Positions 34,861 to 47,774 of a stretch of 64,000 bases of DNA are shown here, piece by piece. The notes under the pieces are model-generated. The model had not been told where the DNA came from. It saw only the letters and a list, made by a program, of their open reading frames with translations, and made no database searches. Position numbers and translations under genes: made by a program. Position 1 is the stretch's first letter, and every line of letters starts with the position of its first letter. The DNA comes from Anseranas semipalmata (lineage: Eukaryota > Chordata > Aves > Anseriformes > Anseranatidae), in assembly GCA_013399115.1 (NCBI GenBank), contig VXAA01001968.1, positions 216,034-280,033 on the forward strand, read 5' to 3'.

Positions 34861-37390
34861 TAATTCATTTCTCCATTGCCACTTGAACAACAAGTGAAGA
34901 AGTTAAATGTATGCTTAAAACAGGACCTGCTCTAGCATAATATAGGAAGAATTCAGAGTGCTTTAGATCATGACATACAGACCTCAAACACAGCTATAGT
35001 TGTGTCAGCCAACTGCATTTCTGTAATTGATTCCTATCAACTATTTTGAATGTGTTTTCACACCTTTCTAGGACTTAGATTTAGAGTCACTGTCCATGGC
35101 TATCACTGTTCTGTTGCATTAAGCCTTGTACGTGTTCCAGAGGACAAATACTCTGACCTCCTTGCAGAGATCTTTATGGCAACATATAAGAATTTGGTGT
35201 ACAATTCCAGGAGTGCATCGAGGCTGCTCACACACATCCCAGAAAGCATGCTTAAGTAGTGCTTGTCCTTGTGACCTTACAATGCACTCCCGCTTCCTCC
35301 TACATAGTGCATGTCTCTAAAGGCATCACACAGAAGGCTTCTATTCTTTCCATTTGCTGCTAGATTGCTGTGCCACACACATGGCATTATACCTGCCAGG
35401 ACCAAAGGCCCTTGCAGCACAGAACAAATCCCATGCCAGACTGTTAGTAGGGTAAGATTGATTATGTATGTGTCTACAGCTGGGACCAAGCTCTGCCCCA
35501 GTCCCGAAAAGAGATGACTGGAAAATTCAGAACAGCCACAACCTCCAGAAGCTTTACTTCCTCCTTGACAGGTGCCTATTGACTCTTCTGCTCAAATGCT
35601 CCCTACTGAGGCTCCATGTGCCAACACTTCTGGCTGACTGTAGAGATTTTGTTTGCCAAAGAACTCAAATTTGTCTGGCAAGCAGAAAAGTCAAAGCCAA
35701 ATTAGGCAGCTAGTCAATGCTGGTCAATAGTCAGGAACAAGCTTCTCATATGCCATTATGTCTCCCAGAGTTAGTGTTAGAAGTAAGAAGTAGGCTGAAA
35801 CTCAAATTTGTCCTGTAGCTATAACAGGGCATAGGGAGGTATCAACACTGTGCCTGAGGGCCCAGCCTGACCTAAGTCATTAATTCCTGTGTCATCCTGG
35901 AGCTCTCCATCTACACAAGGGAGACAATAGGCTCACCTGAGACAAGGTGGTTGACAGAACTCCTAGACATCTTCACTGCAAAACATTTGCCTAATTCACA
36001 CAGGAGCACTCCAGATGAGGATTTTCAACTGTCCAGAAGATTCCCTCAAGCAGTTCCTGTTGTACCTAGATCAATTGATTGGCAGGACTTGTATGCCTGA
36101 AAGTGTTAATTATCATCCTGGATGGAGAATCTGGCCATCCTAGAGACTACCCAGTGAATTCCTGCTGCAGAATTGGCAATTGTGCATAGATAAGACACTT
36201 GTAAATAATCCATAGAATGTGTTTCTGCAAATGCAGACTGCATGACTATACAGGAAAAAGTTTTACTACATAGCTAAGGTAGGACATTTTTGTATGTGGT
36301 TTAAGATGATCAGTAGTAATGACTTATGCATATGCTGAAGCAGTCATATAGCTGACTGGATACATTAGAATTCAACAAAACATTGGTTTGGGGAGTCTCC
36401 ACCAGTCCACTTGAAGGATTTATACAAGGACCTCTGCAACAGACGCTCTTGTCATTGTTCAGACAATGACTATCTACTTCAAAAGATTTGTTTCCATGTG
36501 TGGGTGTTATCCAATGCCCATTATCAAGATCCCAATAATTTAGAGATTTTTTAACAAGCAGTCTGACCATGAGTGTCTGTACAAGATGACCAGCTGTATC
36601 CCTCTTTAAAGAGAAAGAGAACTGGCAATAGACAAGCTCTCACATTACCCCTTCTTTGTTCCTTAATCTTTGTCAAGTTTTATGTGTCCTATTGTATATC
36701 TTCAGCAAAAGGCAGGTGCCTAGTCTTGAAAAGTATTTTGAATTTTCAGAAGAATTTGGAAGATATGTCCATCTCTCTGGTCTTAGCTAAATTTATATTC
36801 TGTGGTGGTAATAAAGCTAACTCATGGGATCAAGTCTGTGTTGAATTAGGAACTAACTACAAAGTTTGAAAAAAAGGAGCAAGAGAGTGGAAGATCAGAG
36901 GGACAAAGTAGAGTATTGCTGTATTTAGCGGGATTCTGTGTTTTTTAGTTTATTGCTGATAGCACTGGAAAGCAGAAAATTTGAGTGTCTGTGGGAAGGT
37001 CACTGGCATAGGTGTTATTATTTTTGAAAAATCCTTCTTGGATATGTTATGCAGTTCAGCATAAGGTAACCTCACCGGGGTGGTTGATGGGAAATGCTTT
37101 TTAGAGCACTGTAGAAATAGTCACTCAGTTAAAGATAACACACATCATAGGGCAGATTTTGTTTTAAGAGCCACATTCCAATCATGTATTTCTAGATTAA
37201 TAGATCTTTTCTTTAATAGTGGCCAGTTTGATCATTTCTAGTACAAAGTACTTCATTAATGTGAATAAATGTATGAAAACCTGGCCTTGAATGTACACAT
37301 GAGAACTGAAATTTGATAATAAGAAAAAAAGAAAGAAAAGGAAAAAGTTATCTATACTTTTTGCAGAACTTGTTATTATGAATTCAGAAA

Positions 37391-37398
37391 TAATAGTA

Positions 37399-37429
<31 letters not shown>

Positions 37430-37430
37430 A
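37391..37430. repeat. (ATA)n microsatellite
   Basis: taatagtaatagtaataata and further perfect taa units, about 13 in all with two early G substitutions. Confidence 0.9.
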
Positions 37431-38280
37431 GGACCTACATAAACTACAGCTGATTTAAACATGATGAACAGAAACCCTGTAGAGACGTGTGAAAGAATTT
37501 ATGATGGACGAATGGGAAGAGTTGAGAATGAGTAAAGCTTTTGCAGATTGTAGGCACATGCTTTACAGAGAACAAACAAAGAATTTGAGTCTATGTAGGA
37601 TGGAAATGCATGATCTTCAGTAGAACTTTGTTGCTCGGTGTACAGTAAGTCCCGAGAGAGGAAGGCAAAGTGTGTTGTTGAGCTACAAAGCAGAAAAAGG
37701 TTATCTAAATTAGAAAAAAATGAATTCTGGAGTCCTCTCCAATTATCACACCAGAATTCCTTGAATCTGGATTAAGGTTCCTTCAGGCTTGCCCATCAAT
37801 AAAGTAAGTTTTGCGCATTGAAGCAGTACAGACATTGCATAGATTCTATTGTTAAAAGAGAAACAGAAACATGAACAAGTTAAAAAAAAAGGTGGAGGGA
37901 GTAAGTAACTTCCTGTGAGTTGCATCCATGGAGCATGCTGCATTCATTCTGTGCTGAGAATTGACTAGTTCTGAAATAAAAGTGCAGCTGTCAACTTATC
38001 TGGATGGAGAAACTTAGGGATACTATTTTATGCTACACATTAGTGGCACTGCCTGATTTACATCTTTTAAAATATTTCTTTACTGCAAAGTTTTTAATAA
38101 TTCTGTCAGTAAATAAAATGTCAGTCAGGAACTAAAATGTCAGTATAATCATATTCGTGCAGCAGGCCTTCAGAACATCATAAACCACTTTTCAGATTCT
38201 ATATGTGCTATGTACTAAAAGCTGATATAATTTTCCATTGTAGAAACCAAAAAAAGGGATAAAAGATGTTTCCAAATTAA

Positions 38281-38297
38281 TTTTTTTTTTTTTTTTT
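38281..38297. repeat. Poly-T run, 17 bases
   Basis: Uninterrupted T homopolymer followed by cag. A 3' splice site with such a tract is possible in principle but nothing downstream looks like an exon. Confidence 0.9.
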
Positions 38298-39837
38298 CAG
38301 GAGACATTACCTATACACGAATGTTTGTATGTTTACTTAGACACAGCAGAGACCATGGTCTTAAATTTGGCCAAGCTTATAGCATTCCTTGTATTAATTT
38401 CAATGTATTTCTAATCTGCCTTGGTCAGTCTGGCAGGACTTGTAATCATAAACTAGATGATTGACCTTTAATACCAAATTTTATGTTGCAGGCTCCATGG
38501 GGCAAATATTCTCCATATGAAGTGGCAACAAAAAAAAAAAAAAGAGAGAATCAGTTCAATTGGAGCCCCTGGGAATAATTCTAATAATGATTAATGAACG
38601 AGAAGTGCAGATTACAAAGATATGGAAAGGGAATTCAGGACAACTATAAATTAGAAGGGACCTGGAATGGATGGAATTCACAAGTATTTGTTAGAGTGCT
38701 TACCACATACATTCACAAGCCAGAATACATTTGTAAGAAATGTTAGGGAAAGATGCCACTAACTGGATAGTGGAAGAAAAGACTTTGTTAAATCGAAACT
38801 GGGAAACAAAATGGCTGATGTTAAACATTTAAGACATGTAACTTGCCTTGACTATGACCTCTAGTCATTTTTGGAAACATTAGTGAAAAACTGGACAAAC
38901 ATGTTGAAACTAATTATATGCTTCCTGGGGAGGAAAAAGGATGCTGAAGGAATGCTTTTGGGATGAAGAACCAACTGATGGAGGTCATAGTTGTTAAGGG
39001 CATGAGATTTTTAAAAAACTTGCACAGTGGGTAGATGAAACAATGTTTTACAGTATGTCATGAATGGACTCAGAGTGTCTGAAAGGATGAAAGTTCATCT
39101 ATTGTTGGAGAAATGTAGACAAATTAATAAGGGAAAGCATGTACTGCACTAGAAAAATAATGATAAAATATGAAGCAAGATAAAAGCACAATGTGAGATT
39201 TACCAAAGTGACTCCTTGTCACTTTTGCAATTTGTTAAAGTCTTGTTTCAGCTGTATGTCATGAAAGAAAAGGCTTTTTAATGGTTCAAGAAGGGAAGAA
39301 GGGGCAATTTCACAACAGTTTTATATAGATGACCTGAAATTGTATGGCTAGAATGAGGTGGAGATTAATTCTTTGAATTACTCTTCAAATATCTCTGAGG
39401 CATAAAGCAAGAACCTGACAGGAGAACCAGGAGGAACTTAATGGTGTACAAGATAATGCACATGATTTGGCTTTCTCTGTTGACTAGAAGGCTGGAGGTG
39501 AAGGGTTGAGTGCAGTCAATGATGTTGTGAAACAGTTGTATAATTATTGCAAAATATATGCAAGATAAAACTGAATTGACTGGATCTTAGATCAAGTTAC
39601 AAAACCAAATGAGCAAGGCGTTTCTTCTGAGAGTCGCTTGTTAGATGTAACCAGAAGATGCATAGGTAGAAGAGGTTAGGTACAAAATTATTTGGAAAAA
39701 TGTGTCTCTGGGGAAAAGGCAGTGGTTGTTTTCCAATTTTTCTTTTGGAAAGAAGACAACTAATAAAAAGAGAATTACTGAAGTGAATTATTAAAAAAAC
39801 AGTGGTAGATGGAAATGATGAAATTTATCTGGCTAAA

Positions 39838-40082
39838 CTTGAGATATCTACAAGTATATCTTCATTTAAACTATCAGTAGTCACTCTGTTTACAGTCAGT
39901 AGAAAGAAATGGACATTTCTAGGACACAATGTCTTTCATCCTAATGAAGACATCTAAATTAGGCCAGTTGAATTACACTTAAGTAGTGTCTATGTCTTCC
40001 CAATGAGTACAAAGGGAATTTAGATGCCTGCCTCATATTTAGATATCTACATTTGTAGACATTTCAAGTTGGGTGTTTTGAG
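39838..40082. repeat. Old avian dispersed repeat, about 240 bp
   Basis: The segment contains agatatctacaagt, tacagtcagtaga, atgtctttcatcctaatgaa, gacatctaaattaggccag and atttagatatctac. Blocks recur in order at 29078-29123 and a further block at 28365-28378, which shows directly that it is a repeat. The pattern also recalls a dispersed repeat of bird genomes, but the family (DNA transposon, LTR or SINE) is not determined. Confidence 0.5.
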
Positions 40083-40430
40083 TGTCATTCTGATACTTTA
40101 TTTAGAGTGGCACAGGAGAATAATAATTACAAGACATAGTAAAGCAAAGGCATTGCAAAGGAAAGGAATCTTAAGATAGATAGCCAGACCCAAAGACTAA
40201 TGTTCTCATTCAAGCATTGGTATAATCTTCTATAATGTTGTCAGATAACAATATTGAGCATGAACAAGTTGGAAGTGTTCCCTTCTAAGATATGGACCTC
40301 AAGCAGAAAATAACTACTATGAAAATGTTGAGAAAATGTTCATGTAAAAAAAAAAAAAAGTGGGGGGTAGGAGATTTTTTCACCATTCTTCCAACTTCTT
40401 ATGGAGTGTGTGCTAGATGATGTATATGGT

Positions 40431-40600
40431 AAATATATATATATATAAAGTATAAAAGAAATAAAAAATAAATATCATATAACTATATTATAAATATTAT
40501 AAATATATATTGTATTATATTTTATTATATTTTTATATTCTATATTTTTGTATTATATTTTTATTTTTATTATTATATAAATAATATAATATAATGTAAT
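40431..40600. repeat. Degenerate AT-rich flank of the hexamer array
   Basis: tatata, ttatat and ttttat words with only a handful of G or C in 170 bases. It looks like older, decayed simple sequence from which the perfect hexamer array grew. Confidence 0.7.
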
Positions 40601-41250
40601 ATAAATATAAATATAAATATAAATATAAATATAAATATAAATATAAATATAAATATAAATATAAATATAAATATAAATATAAATATAAATATAAATATAA
40701 ATATAAATATAAATATAAATATAAATATAAATATAAATATAAATATAAATATAAATATAAATATAAATATAAATATAAATATAAATATAAATATAAATAT
40801 AAATATAAATATAAATATAAATATAAATATAAATATAAATATAAATATAAATATAAATATAAATATAAATATAAATATAAATATAAATATAAATATAAAT
40901 ATAAATATAAATATAAATATAAATATAAATATAAATATAAATATAAATATAAATATAAATATAAATATAAATATAAATATAAATATAAATATAAATATAA
41001 ATATAAATATAAATATAAATATAAATATAAATATAAATATAAATATAAATATAAATATAAATATAAATATAAATATAAATATAAATATAAATATAAATAT
41101 AAATATAAATATAAATATAAATATAAATATAAATATAAATATAAATATAAATATAAATATAAATATAAATATAAATATAAATATAAATATAAATATAAAT
41201 ATAAATATAAATATAAATATAAATATAAATATAAATATAAATATAAATAT
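40601..41250. repeat. Perfect (AAATAT)n hexanucleotide array, about 108 copies
   Basis: 650 bases of uninterrupted ataaat/aaatat units with no G or C and no visible variant unit. All three minus-strand frames lack stop codons, which explains the frames of 250 or more codons made only of Ile-Phe or Leu-Tyr; these are not genes. Perfect homogeneity implies recent expansion or a consensus produced by the assembler. Such DNA unwinds easily and is expected to be length-polymorphic. Confidence 0.97.
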
Positions 41251-43450
41251 AATAATAAAAAGGAAATAAAAAAGAAAAAATCTATTGGACTCTGTACTTC
41301 TCTTTCCTGCAATGAATTCAGATACCATGGACAACAGGAGCCCTATTCTGATTCGGTCTGGACAAGTATAAGGTAGAAAACCTTAAAAATGTGCAGCTTC
41401 AAAAATGAAACAGATATGAGGAAAGAGATGCAAGATGCAAGCAGAGTGAAAGGAGTGATGACTTCATGAGTTCCGTGACTTCACTTAGGCTGATAGGCTT
41501 TGTTTTGAGGATAAGACAGATTTTGTTATGGAACAATGAATTACATTTAAAGACAAAACAGGACACAGAGACACTGAAATGCGGTGAGTGGAACAAGGAG
41601 AGGGAAAATGTTATGAAAGGCAGAAACAAAATGCAGTGTGAGGGGAAAGAGTGCATTGTAGGAGACAAGCTGGCCAGTCAGGAATGAACATGGCAGCAGG
41701 GGTATCCTGCCTGTCAATGATACACCAGCTATTTCTTGAGAGCCAAAGCAGAGAGCCTGTCTTTTGATTGTTTCAGGTCTCCCTGGTGCAAGAACTTATT
41801 TTTTTTCTCTGTGAATTTATTTACACACCACTGGTTTCCTGAAACATATCCATTTCTACCTTCTTTCAATAAATGAATACTGTCAAAGGAATTAAAGAGA
41901 AGGTAGTGGTAATGATGCATTACTCAGGTCAATGACAGATATCAGGAAATGGCAACTAACCACAAAGAGGTAGAGTTAGACTGACTCTAAAAATTTTAAT
42001 ATTTTAAGAAGCAGGGTGCTTGTAAAAATAGAAATGCAAATAAACTTTCAAGACGTCTTTGAAATTCGCTTTGTTCTGATTCACTGGGGAAGAAGGAGAA
42101 TAAAACAGGTCTTGAGAAATAATTGATTCATCTACTTTTCATTTTTCTGATCAACTTTATCTTGTTTGGTTAATACTATTGAATCCATGTGTTTATATGG
42201 ACAGATAAAAATGCATGGATGTGTGGGTCATCTGACTGTATTCTCTTCATCACAGCCACCCTGAAGCAAGAAAAGAAAAGCTAATGGACCATATATAATG
42301 AAACAGCAAAGTCACATAGATGCAACCAACATTTCTGTCTCTTATAAGACATTAATGTTGAATACCATAATGTGTCAGTTCATATTTTTGCTTCAATACA
42401 TTCATAATCAAATCTTCCCCATGCTTGCTTTGAATCAAATGAAGTTGCTTTGCTTTTCAGGACAGTAATGGAATATCAAAGGCTCTATAGAATAAGAAAA
42501 GGTTAGAAGAAAAAAAAAAGAGTGAATTATAAATGCAATATTTTTACCTAAATAATCCAAACCTTCTTAGAAACAAATGTTTAAAAACTGTAAATTGATA
42601 TAATAAGCATTTAGGAGTATGATGGCAGTTAAATAATTCTGATTGCAGATAAAAAGATGTAGCATATGTCCATAGACCGAAACTCCAAATGTTAATGTTA
42701 ATGCTGTTTTAAAAAGTGATTGCAGAAAAAACTAAGTACACCTTGATTTTCATATCAGGTGATATTTTGTCCATTACATACATGCATGTACATACAGACA
42801 AATCATCACTGTTTAATTAAAGAGGAGTTTTTGTTAACATTCTGTTTTGAATGATGATATGCCTACTTTCAAATCCATTGAATACGAATATGTATTTTTT
42901 TTAGAAGTTGTAGTCTAATTTGTAATTAAATATCTTCTACTCAAGAAAAAAAAAAAAAAAAAGAAAAGAAAGAAAGATTTTCCAAGAGTGTCATTGGTGT
43001 AGCTGTAATCCAAGACTAAACATCAGAAATTCATTCTTCTAAGATTTTTTTTCTCCTGTCTCTCTCTCAACTTTTGTAGGTACAAAAATGTGTTTTATAA
43101 CTGATTATATTTTAAGATGGAAGCCATTTACAGGACAGTGAAGTGTGATCCATTGAACAAAAGGTAGACAAGCATATATCCAATCTTCACCAAATAACCC
43201 GCTGGATACTTCACAGTCTTTTCAGTAAGCTAGGTCCATTTAGAGAATTTGACTGATTTCTGCTATCTATTTTAGACTGGACTGAATTGTGTCCCAGTAA
43301 GTCCTATTTCTCCCCACCACTTACAAAAGGAGATTAGCATGGCTGGTGCAGATGGTTACACTGCTGTGATCTAAAGTAAGGTGAGTTGAGTTGCTTTGTC
43401 CATAGCTGGATAGATAGATATGACTAAAACACAGCAATTCGAATGAAATA
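41251..43450. other. Unique non-coding DNA
   Basis: No supportable gene or mobile element. Contains an A-rich tract at 42946-42962 followed by gaaa units. Open frames reach 89 codons on the minus strand (41399-41668) without recognisable content. Confidence 0.55.
42946..42976. repeat. Poly-A with GAAA tail
   Basis: About 17 A residues followed by gaaaagaaagaaag. Simple sequence. Confidence 0.88.
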
Positions 43451-43629
43451 ATCATAGAATCATAGAATGCTTAGTGTTGGAAGACCTTAAAGATCATATA
43501 GTTCCACCCCCCTGCCATGGGCAGGGACACCTCCCACCGGACCACGTTGCCCAAAGCCCCATCCAACCTGGCCTTGAACCAGGGATGGGGCATCCACAGC
43601 TTCTCTGGGCAACCTGTTCCAGTGCCCCA
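43451..43629 (-). mobile_element. CR1 LINE 3' end, minus strand
   Basis: Starts with two catagaat octamers (43453-43468), the complement of the CR1 terminal repeat, then gttggaagaccttaaagatc and, further on, ctctgggcaacctgttccag. The 5' truncation point is near 43629. Similar in type to the + strand copy at 33763-34041, sharing the caaggccaggttggatgggg block when read on the minus strand. Confidence 0.9.
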
Positions 43630-44859
43630 TTCTTCTTCTGTAACATGGACATGCAAGTTTTAATCCTGCAGTATGAACAGCTTGGTGATGCATTAGGAGA
43701 GAGACATACTCAGATAAACTAGGAAGACAGATGACTACAATCAGCTGTATTTCTCCCATTTGCATGACTCGTGAAAGGATATGATGCACAATGAAGATTG
43801 CTATAGACTTCTTGTTACCTTTGACAAGTCATTTGCCCATTCTGGGTCTCAATTACATACAGAAGTGAGTATGTTTTAGCATTACATGTATGTCTATTAA
43901 GTCTTTAAGACAAGACTGGTCTTTGCTAGGTGTTTTCTTAGTGTCCACTCTTAAAGAACTCTCTTCTCACTATAAATCTATGGAGAAGTACAAACCTAGC
44001 AAAAATAATGAAAAAAAATGTGTGATTTTTTTTAATCAAAACTACCAATCGTAGGTACACATACAGTTTAAATTTGTTCAGAGATACCAGTCTCAGTGTT
44101 CAGAGACTACATCAGCATTCTCAGACGCTGCTTCCCTTTATTGTAAAAATAGAAGTCACGTTCAGCTAAAAGGCTATAAGGGAGAATATTACACGACACA
44201 ATACCAAAGGAGAATGTTAAACTTTGCATTCTGAGATGTAAGCAAACTGATTGCTTGCTAAAATGGTATCAGTAGTACCGGAAACCTCCAGGGCCCCTTC
44301 AAACTCCAACAGCCACAAAAGACGCTTTAAAAAGACTGCAGTAATTGGCTGTAAGAAACTGTGTGATCATTAACTGTTAACCTGAAACTTCAGTAATGTT
44401 TTATTTTACCCATGAGTGCTTTTTTCACTTTCAGAGTGAGCTTTGGTATGCTGTCAATCTTCCCACAAAAATCCCCTTGACTTTGGTGGTGCTCTGGTAA
44501 GAAACTCTGATGGAACATTGTCTGGCGTGTTGCCGGCAAAGCAGAAAGTAGTAACATAAAATAATACTTATGCAATGTAACTGGAAGAATTGCCAAGAAT
44601 AATATTTTTGTTGTTGCTGTTGCAAAACCACAAGAAGAAAAAACCTTGAGATGATTTTTAAAGCAAATCCAAATAAAAAGATGTGCTTGTAGAACCGGAT
44701 CGTCCACCCCCTCAAATTTCACATCTATTTATGGCACTTCTAAGCAACGTGGAGTTATAAGTTTGTGTCCTGGAAGCATTATAGACAGGTTAGGTTGGTG
44801 TATAGCTGGTATAAATACAGTTACATACAATCAAGCTGCAGGAACTATAGGACCTCTAT
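43630..44859. other. Unique non-coding DNA
   Basis: No gene or repeat recognised. The minus-strand frame at 44390-44722 (110 codons) has no domain. Confidence 0.55.
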
Positions 44860-45075
44860 CTCTCCTGGTAATAGTGCTAGATGTGGCAATTCCCTCCCTA
44901 TTTACAGCAGAACTAATTAGCCGAAATGACTAATGCGTTTAAACAACATTGCTATTAGTTCAAGAGCTACAACATTTACGAGAGGTGTGATTATCTACTT
45001 GTGTATATGTGCCCTGTATCATGGATAATTATGCACATTGTAGCGTGCAATATAATCATGTGGTTTTTAACCTCA
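44860..45075. promoter_or_regulatory. Candidate conserved regulatory element
   Basis: Repeat-free, with homeodomain-type words taattag (44914-44920) and taatta (45026-45031), several CpG (tagccgaaatg, aatgcgttt, ttacgagagg, tagcgtgc) in an otherwise CpG-poor region, and ttaaacaacattg. Retained CpGs among TAAT words suggest constraint. This is inference only. Confidence 0.3.
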
Positions 45076-46287
45076 GGAGAAGCAACCATGAGCTTTGCTG
45101 GATCTGTTGAAGGGATAGAGCAGAGATGCAGATTCCTAGGTAAAAATGTCCACCTGCACTGTCCAGTTATTTAAAACAGGCAAATTAAAGTAATTGTCAG
45201 TTGTCTTATTTTCTGAGAGGGAAAAAGAAGGGTTCTACATAAACAGCAAGAGAAAATGTAGGTCAAATATTTGAAATTGGTTCCATAAAAAGACAAAATG
45301 TTAATCCAGATTTAGATTTGGATGGATTCCTGAGATAGATATCTTCCTTGTTTGTTTGTTTTTCCGGAAACCTTGATAGACATTTCAACCATCTTTTTCT
45401 TCACTAGATCCTGGACCAGAACACCAACATCCATTGACCGAATGAACAATATCCATTAACAAGAGGCAATTAGGACACACACATGATTAATAGAGAAGTG
45501 GCAATGTGTTTATTGCAGCTGAGTTCATCAAGCAAGCATTATACATAACACCAAGCCATATCTTACAAAAGTCTGAGGTATGTGACCACCTGGTGCAAGT
45601 CCAAACTACAGGTCACAAAGACATTAACCAGAGCTTAAATAGAAAGCTGAAGCAGTGGATGAAGAATCAGTCTTCAAATAGAAATTTCATAAATAAAAGT
45701 CAATAGGAAAAAAAAGAAAAAGTAATTTCTGTAAGTTGAGAAAAGGCACTGCCCTTGCCCTAAATTCCAGGAATATCACTTCTATTTAATGATTGAATTT
45801 TTGCAATACCTTTTCATCTTGATCACTATACTAATCAAATAATTCAATACTGTAGTCAATACAGGCAAATTCTCTGCTGAGAAAATGGGCCAGAATCCTA
45901 CTAAGCCTGAGAAGCTTATCTATTTGCATCAACAGAAAATTCAGCCCTGACAGAATTTTTTATTGCTTTCCTTCCGTATTTTGACCAGTTCCTTTTCACC
46001 TTAACATATTCTTTGCTTTTGAAGGTCTGAATGTGTCTTGATATATTCTTTATATATCTTTCTATCTTTTTTCTTTAAATGTTCATTCATATCACAAAAA
46101 CAGATACATGAGAAGCTAGTTCCAGCTTTACTTTGGCCTGCACCCATTGTTTATAGTGGATGGAAACTGATGAATCATGCTTATCACAACAACACTATCT
46201 GAGCAACAGATCAATATTAAATCTATGATTTCTCTGTACTTTCCCATTATATTATTTATTTTCTACTTTTTTTACCTGTTCATCCTG
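45076..46287. other. Unique non-coding DNA
   Basis: No supportable gene or repeat. One 66-codon open frame (45506-45706 +) has no recognisable content. Confidence 0.55.
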
Positions 46288-46654
46288 AAGAAGAGGAGGC
46301 AAAGGGGGATCTTATCAATGTGTATTCCCAGGCACAAAGAGGACAGAGCCAGGCTCTTGTCAGTGGTGCCCAGTGCAAGTGGTGCCCAAGACAAGAGGCA
46401 ATAGGCACAAACTGGAAAACAAGAGGTTCCCTCTGAACACCAGGGATCCCTTCTTTACTGTGTGGCTGACAAAGCACCGGCACAGTGTGCCCAGAGAGGC
46501 TGTGGAGTCTCCTCCTTGGAGATATTCAAAACCTGTCTGGACATGGTGTTGGGCTACATGCTCTAGGTGACCCTGCTTTAGCAGGGAGTGGGACCAAATG
46601 ACCTCCAGAAGTTGCTTCCAACCTCAACTGTTCTGGGATTCTGTTGATTCTGTG
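46288..46654 (+). mobile_element. CR1 LINE 3' end
   Basis: Begins agaagaggaggcaaaggggg then atcttatcaatgtgta, the start of the ORF2 C-terminal region, and runs through gcacaaactggaaaacaaga and tgcccagagaggctgtggag to a tail ending ggattctgttgattctgtga. Contains a small tandem duplication of agtggtgccca around 46359-46388. The reading frame is broken. Closest in the window to the 3' part of the 52480-53521 element. Confidence 0.9.
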
Positions 46655-47216
46655 AGTTTATGTAACATACTTATTTTCTCCATCATTTCTTGTCTTGTAT
46701 CTATTATTTTATACATGGTTATCCTTTCTGTTTCTTTCATGTTCTGTTTTGCTTCAAAACCTCAGTGTCTGCCATCCTCTGACTACCTTCATACATCGAA
46801 TTTTAGTGTTAGACTTATCCAGAGATATCTAATTTGAGAACAGAATTAAAAGCATCTCTGTTAGGGTCTGTCTTTCTAGTGAAAAGCATGTTGCAGCGCT
46901 TCCATTTTCAAGATATGATAACTAACAATATATTACCAGAAAAAAATAATTAAAAAGTGTCAGGTAATGTGTGATAGCAGCCAGAGCGTGGTATCTCTCT
47001 GCTGAATTAAAGCCATGGTAGTATTTTTTGAAGCCTATTAAGTCACAAGGGCATAATTACACAAGCATATGAGATAGGTTCAACCATAGGTCTTCCATGT
47101 TAAGGTCAGAAAAAACATGAAACAATGTGAGAAGAAAAATGGGCTATGGTTAGAATGGGTTTTTCTTGCTACTTTGGGCTATGAATTCATTGGGTTTCAC
47201 AGACGGAGCCATACAG

Positions 47217-47221
47217 GAAAA

Positions 47222-47252
<31 letters not shown>

Positions 47253-47254
47253 AA
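47217..47254. repeat. (AAAT)n microsatellite
   Basis: Nine or so perfect aaat units. Confidence 0.93.
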
Positions 47255-47754
47255 GACCGAAAAAATGTGGAGAAATAGAATACTAATAGTAACAGATTTA
47301 AATGAGTAATATGAGACCAGAGGCCTCACTGATTAGTAGAATCATTGTGTGATATGTGTTTATCTTATGCTAGTCTGTCAGTGGTAGCCTGAAAAGAGTG
47401 GTTCTGTGGGGAAATATACAGCAGGAGCTTAACTTCAAACTTTTACTTGTTCTCTTTCCTTTTTTTCCATTGACTATGAAGTGATTCTGACAAGCTGGAG
47501 GTATCTTAGAGTCTGAATTTAGATCGTTGTCTGCTATGAGAACCCTGTGGTTCTAAGGCCAGAAAAAAACTGCTGTGGCTATCCACTGTCATATGGTGTT
47601 TGTTTTGGTCAAATAATATTGCCCAGAAATAGGATGAAAGGATAAATACAAGGAATCTTATAAATACACATGTTTAATTTATAATTACTTTAGATTTTCA
47701 AATAGAAATAAGGCCTAAACCCCATGATTCTTAGAGCAGACTGAAGATGCGTGT

Positions 47755-47774
47755 ATATATATATATATATATAT
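47755..47774. repeat. (TA)n microsatellite
   Basis: About ten dinucleotide units, continuing as imperfect tatgtatata sequence to about 47797. Confidence 0.9.

Larger units (their letters stand above)
34861..39837. other. Unique non-coding DNA
   Basis: No supportable gene. The part from about 35,000 to 36,150 has a more balanced base composition than its surroundings but no open frame above 81 codons. Includes an (ATA)n tract at 37391-37430 and poly-T at 38281-38297. Sequence from 38,540 to 39,780 is purine-rich and might contain an extremely decayed element that I cannot identify. Confidence 0.5.

Noticed and set aside
35920..35950. Minus-strand recursive-splice-like ctcag|gtgagc
   Set aside because: The pyrimidine tract on the minus strand is weak and broken by purines.
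38540..39780. Possible strongly decayed LINE in purine-rich sequence
   Set aside because: No block could be matched with confidence to CR1 or another family.
40533..41334. Two minus-strand open frames of more than 250 codons
   Set aside because: They are translations of the hexanucleotide array (alternating Ile-Phe or Leu-Tyr) and arise because the unit has no stop codon on that strand.
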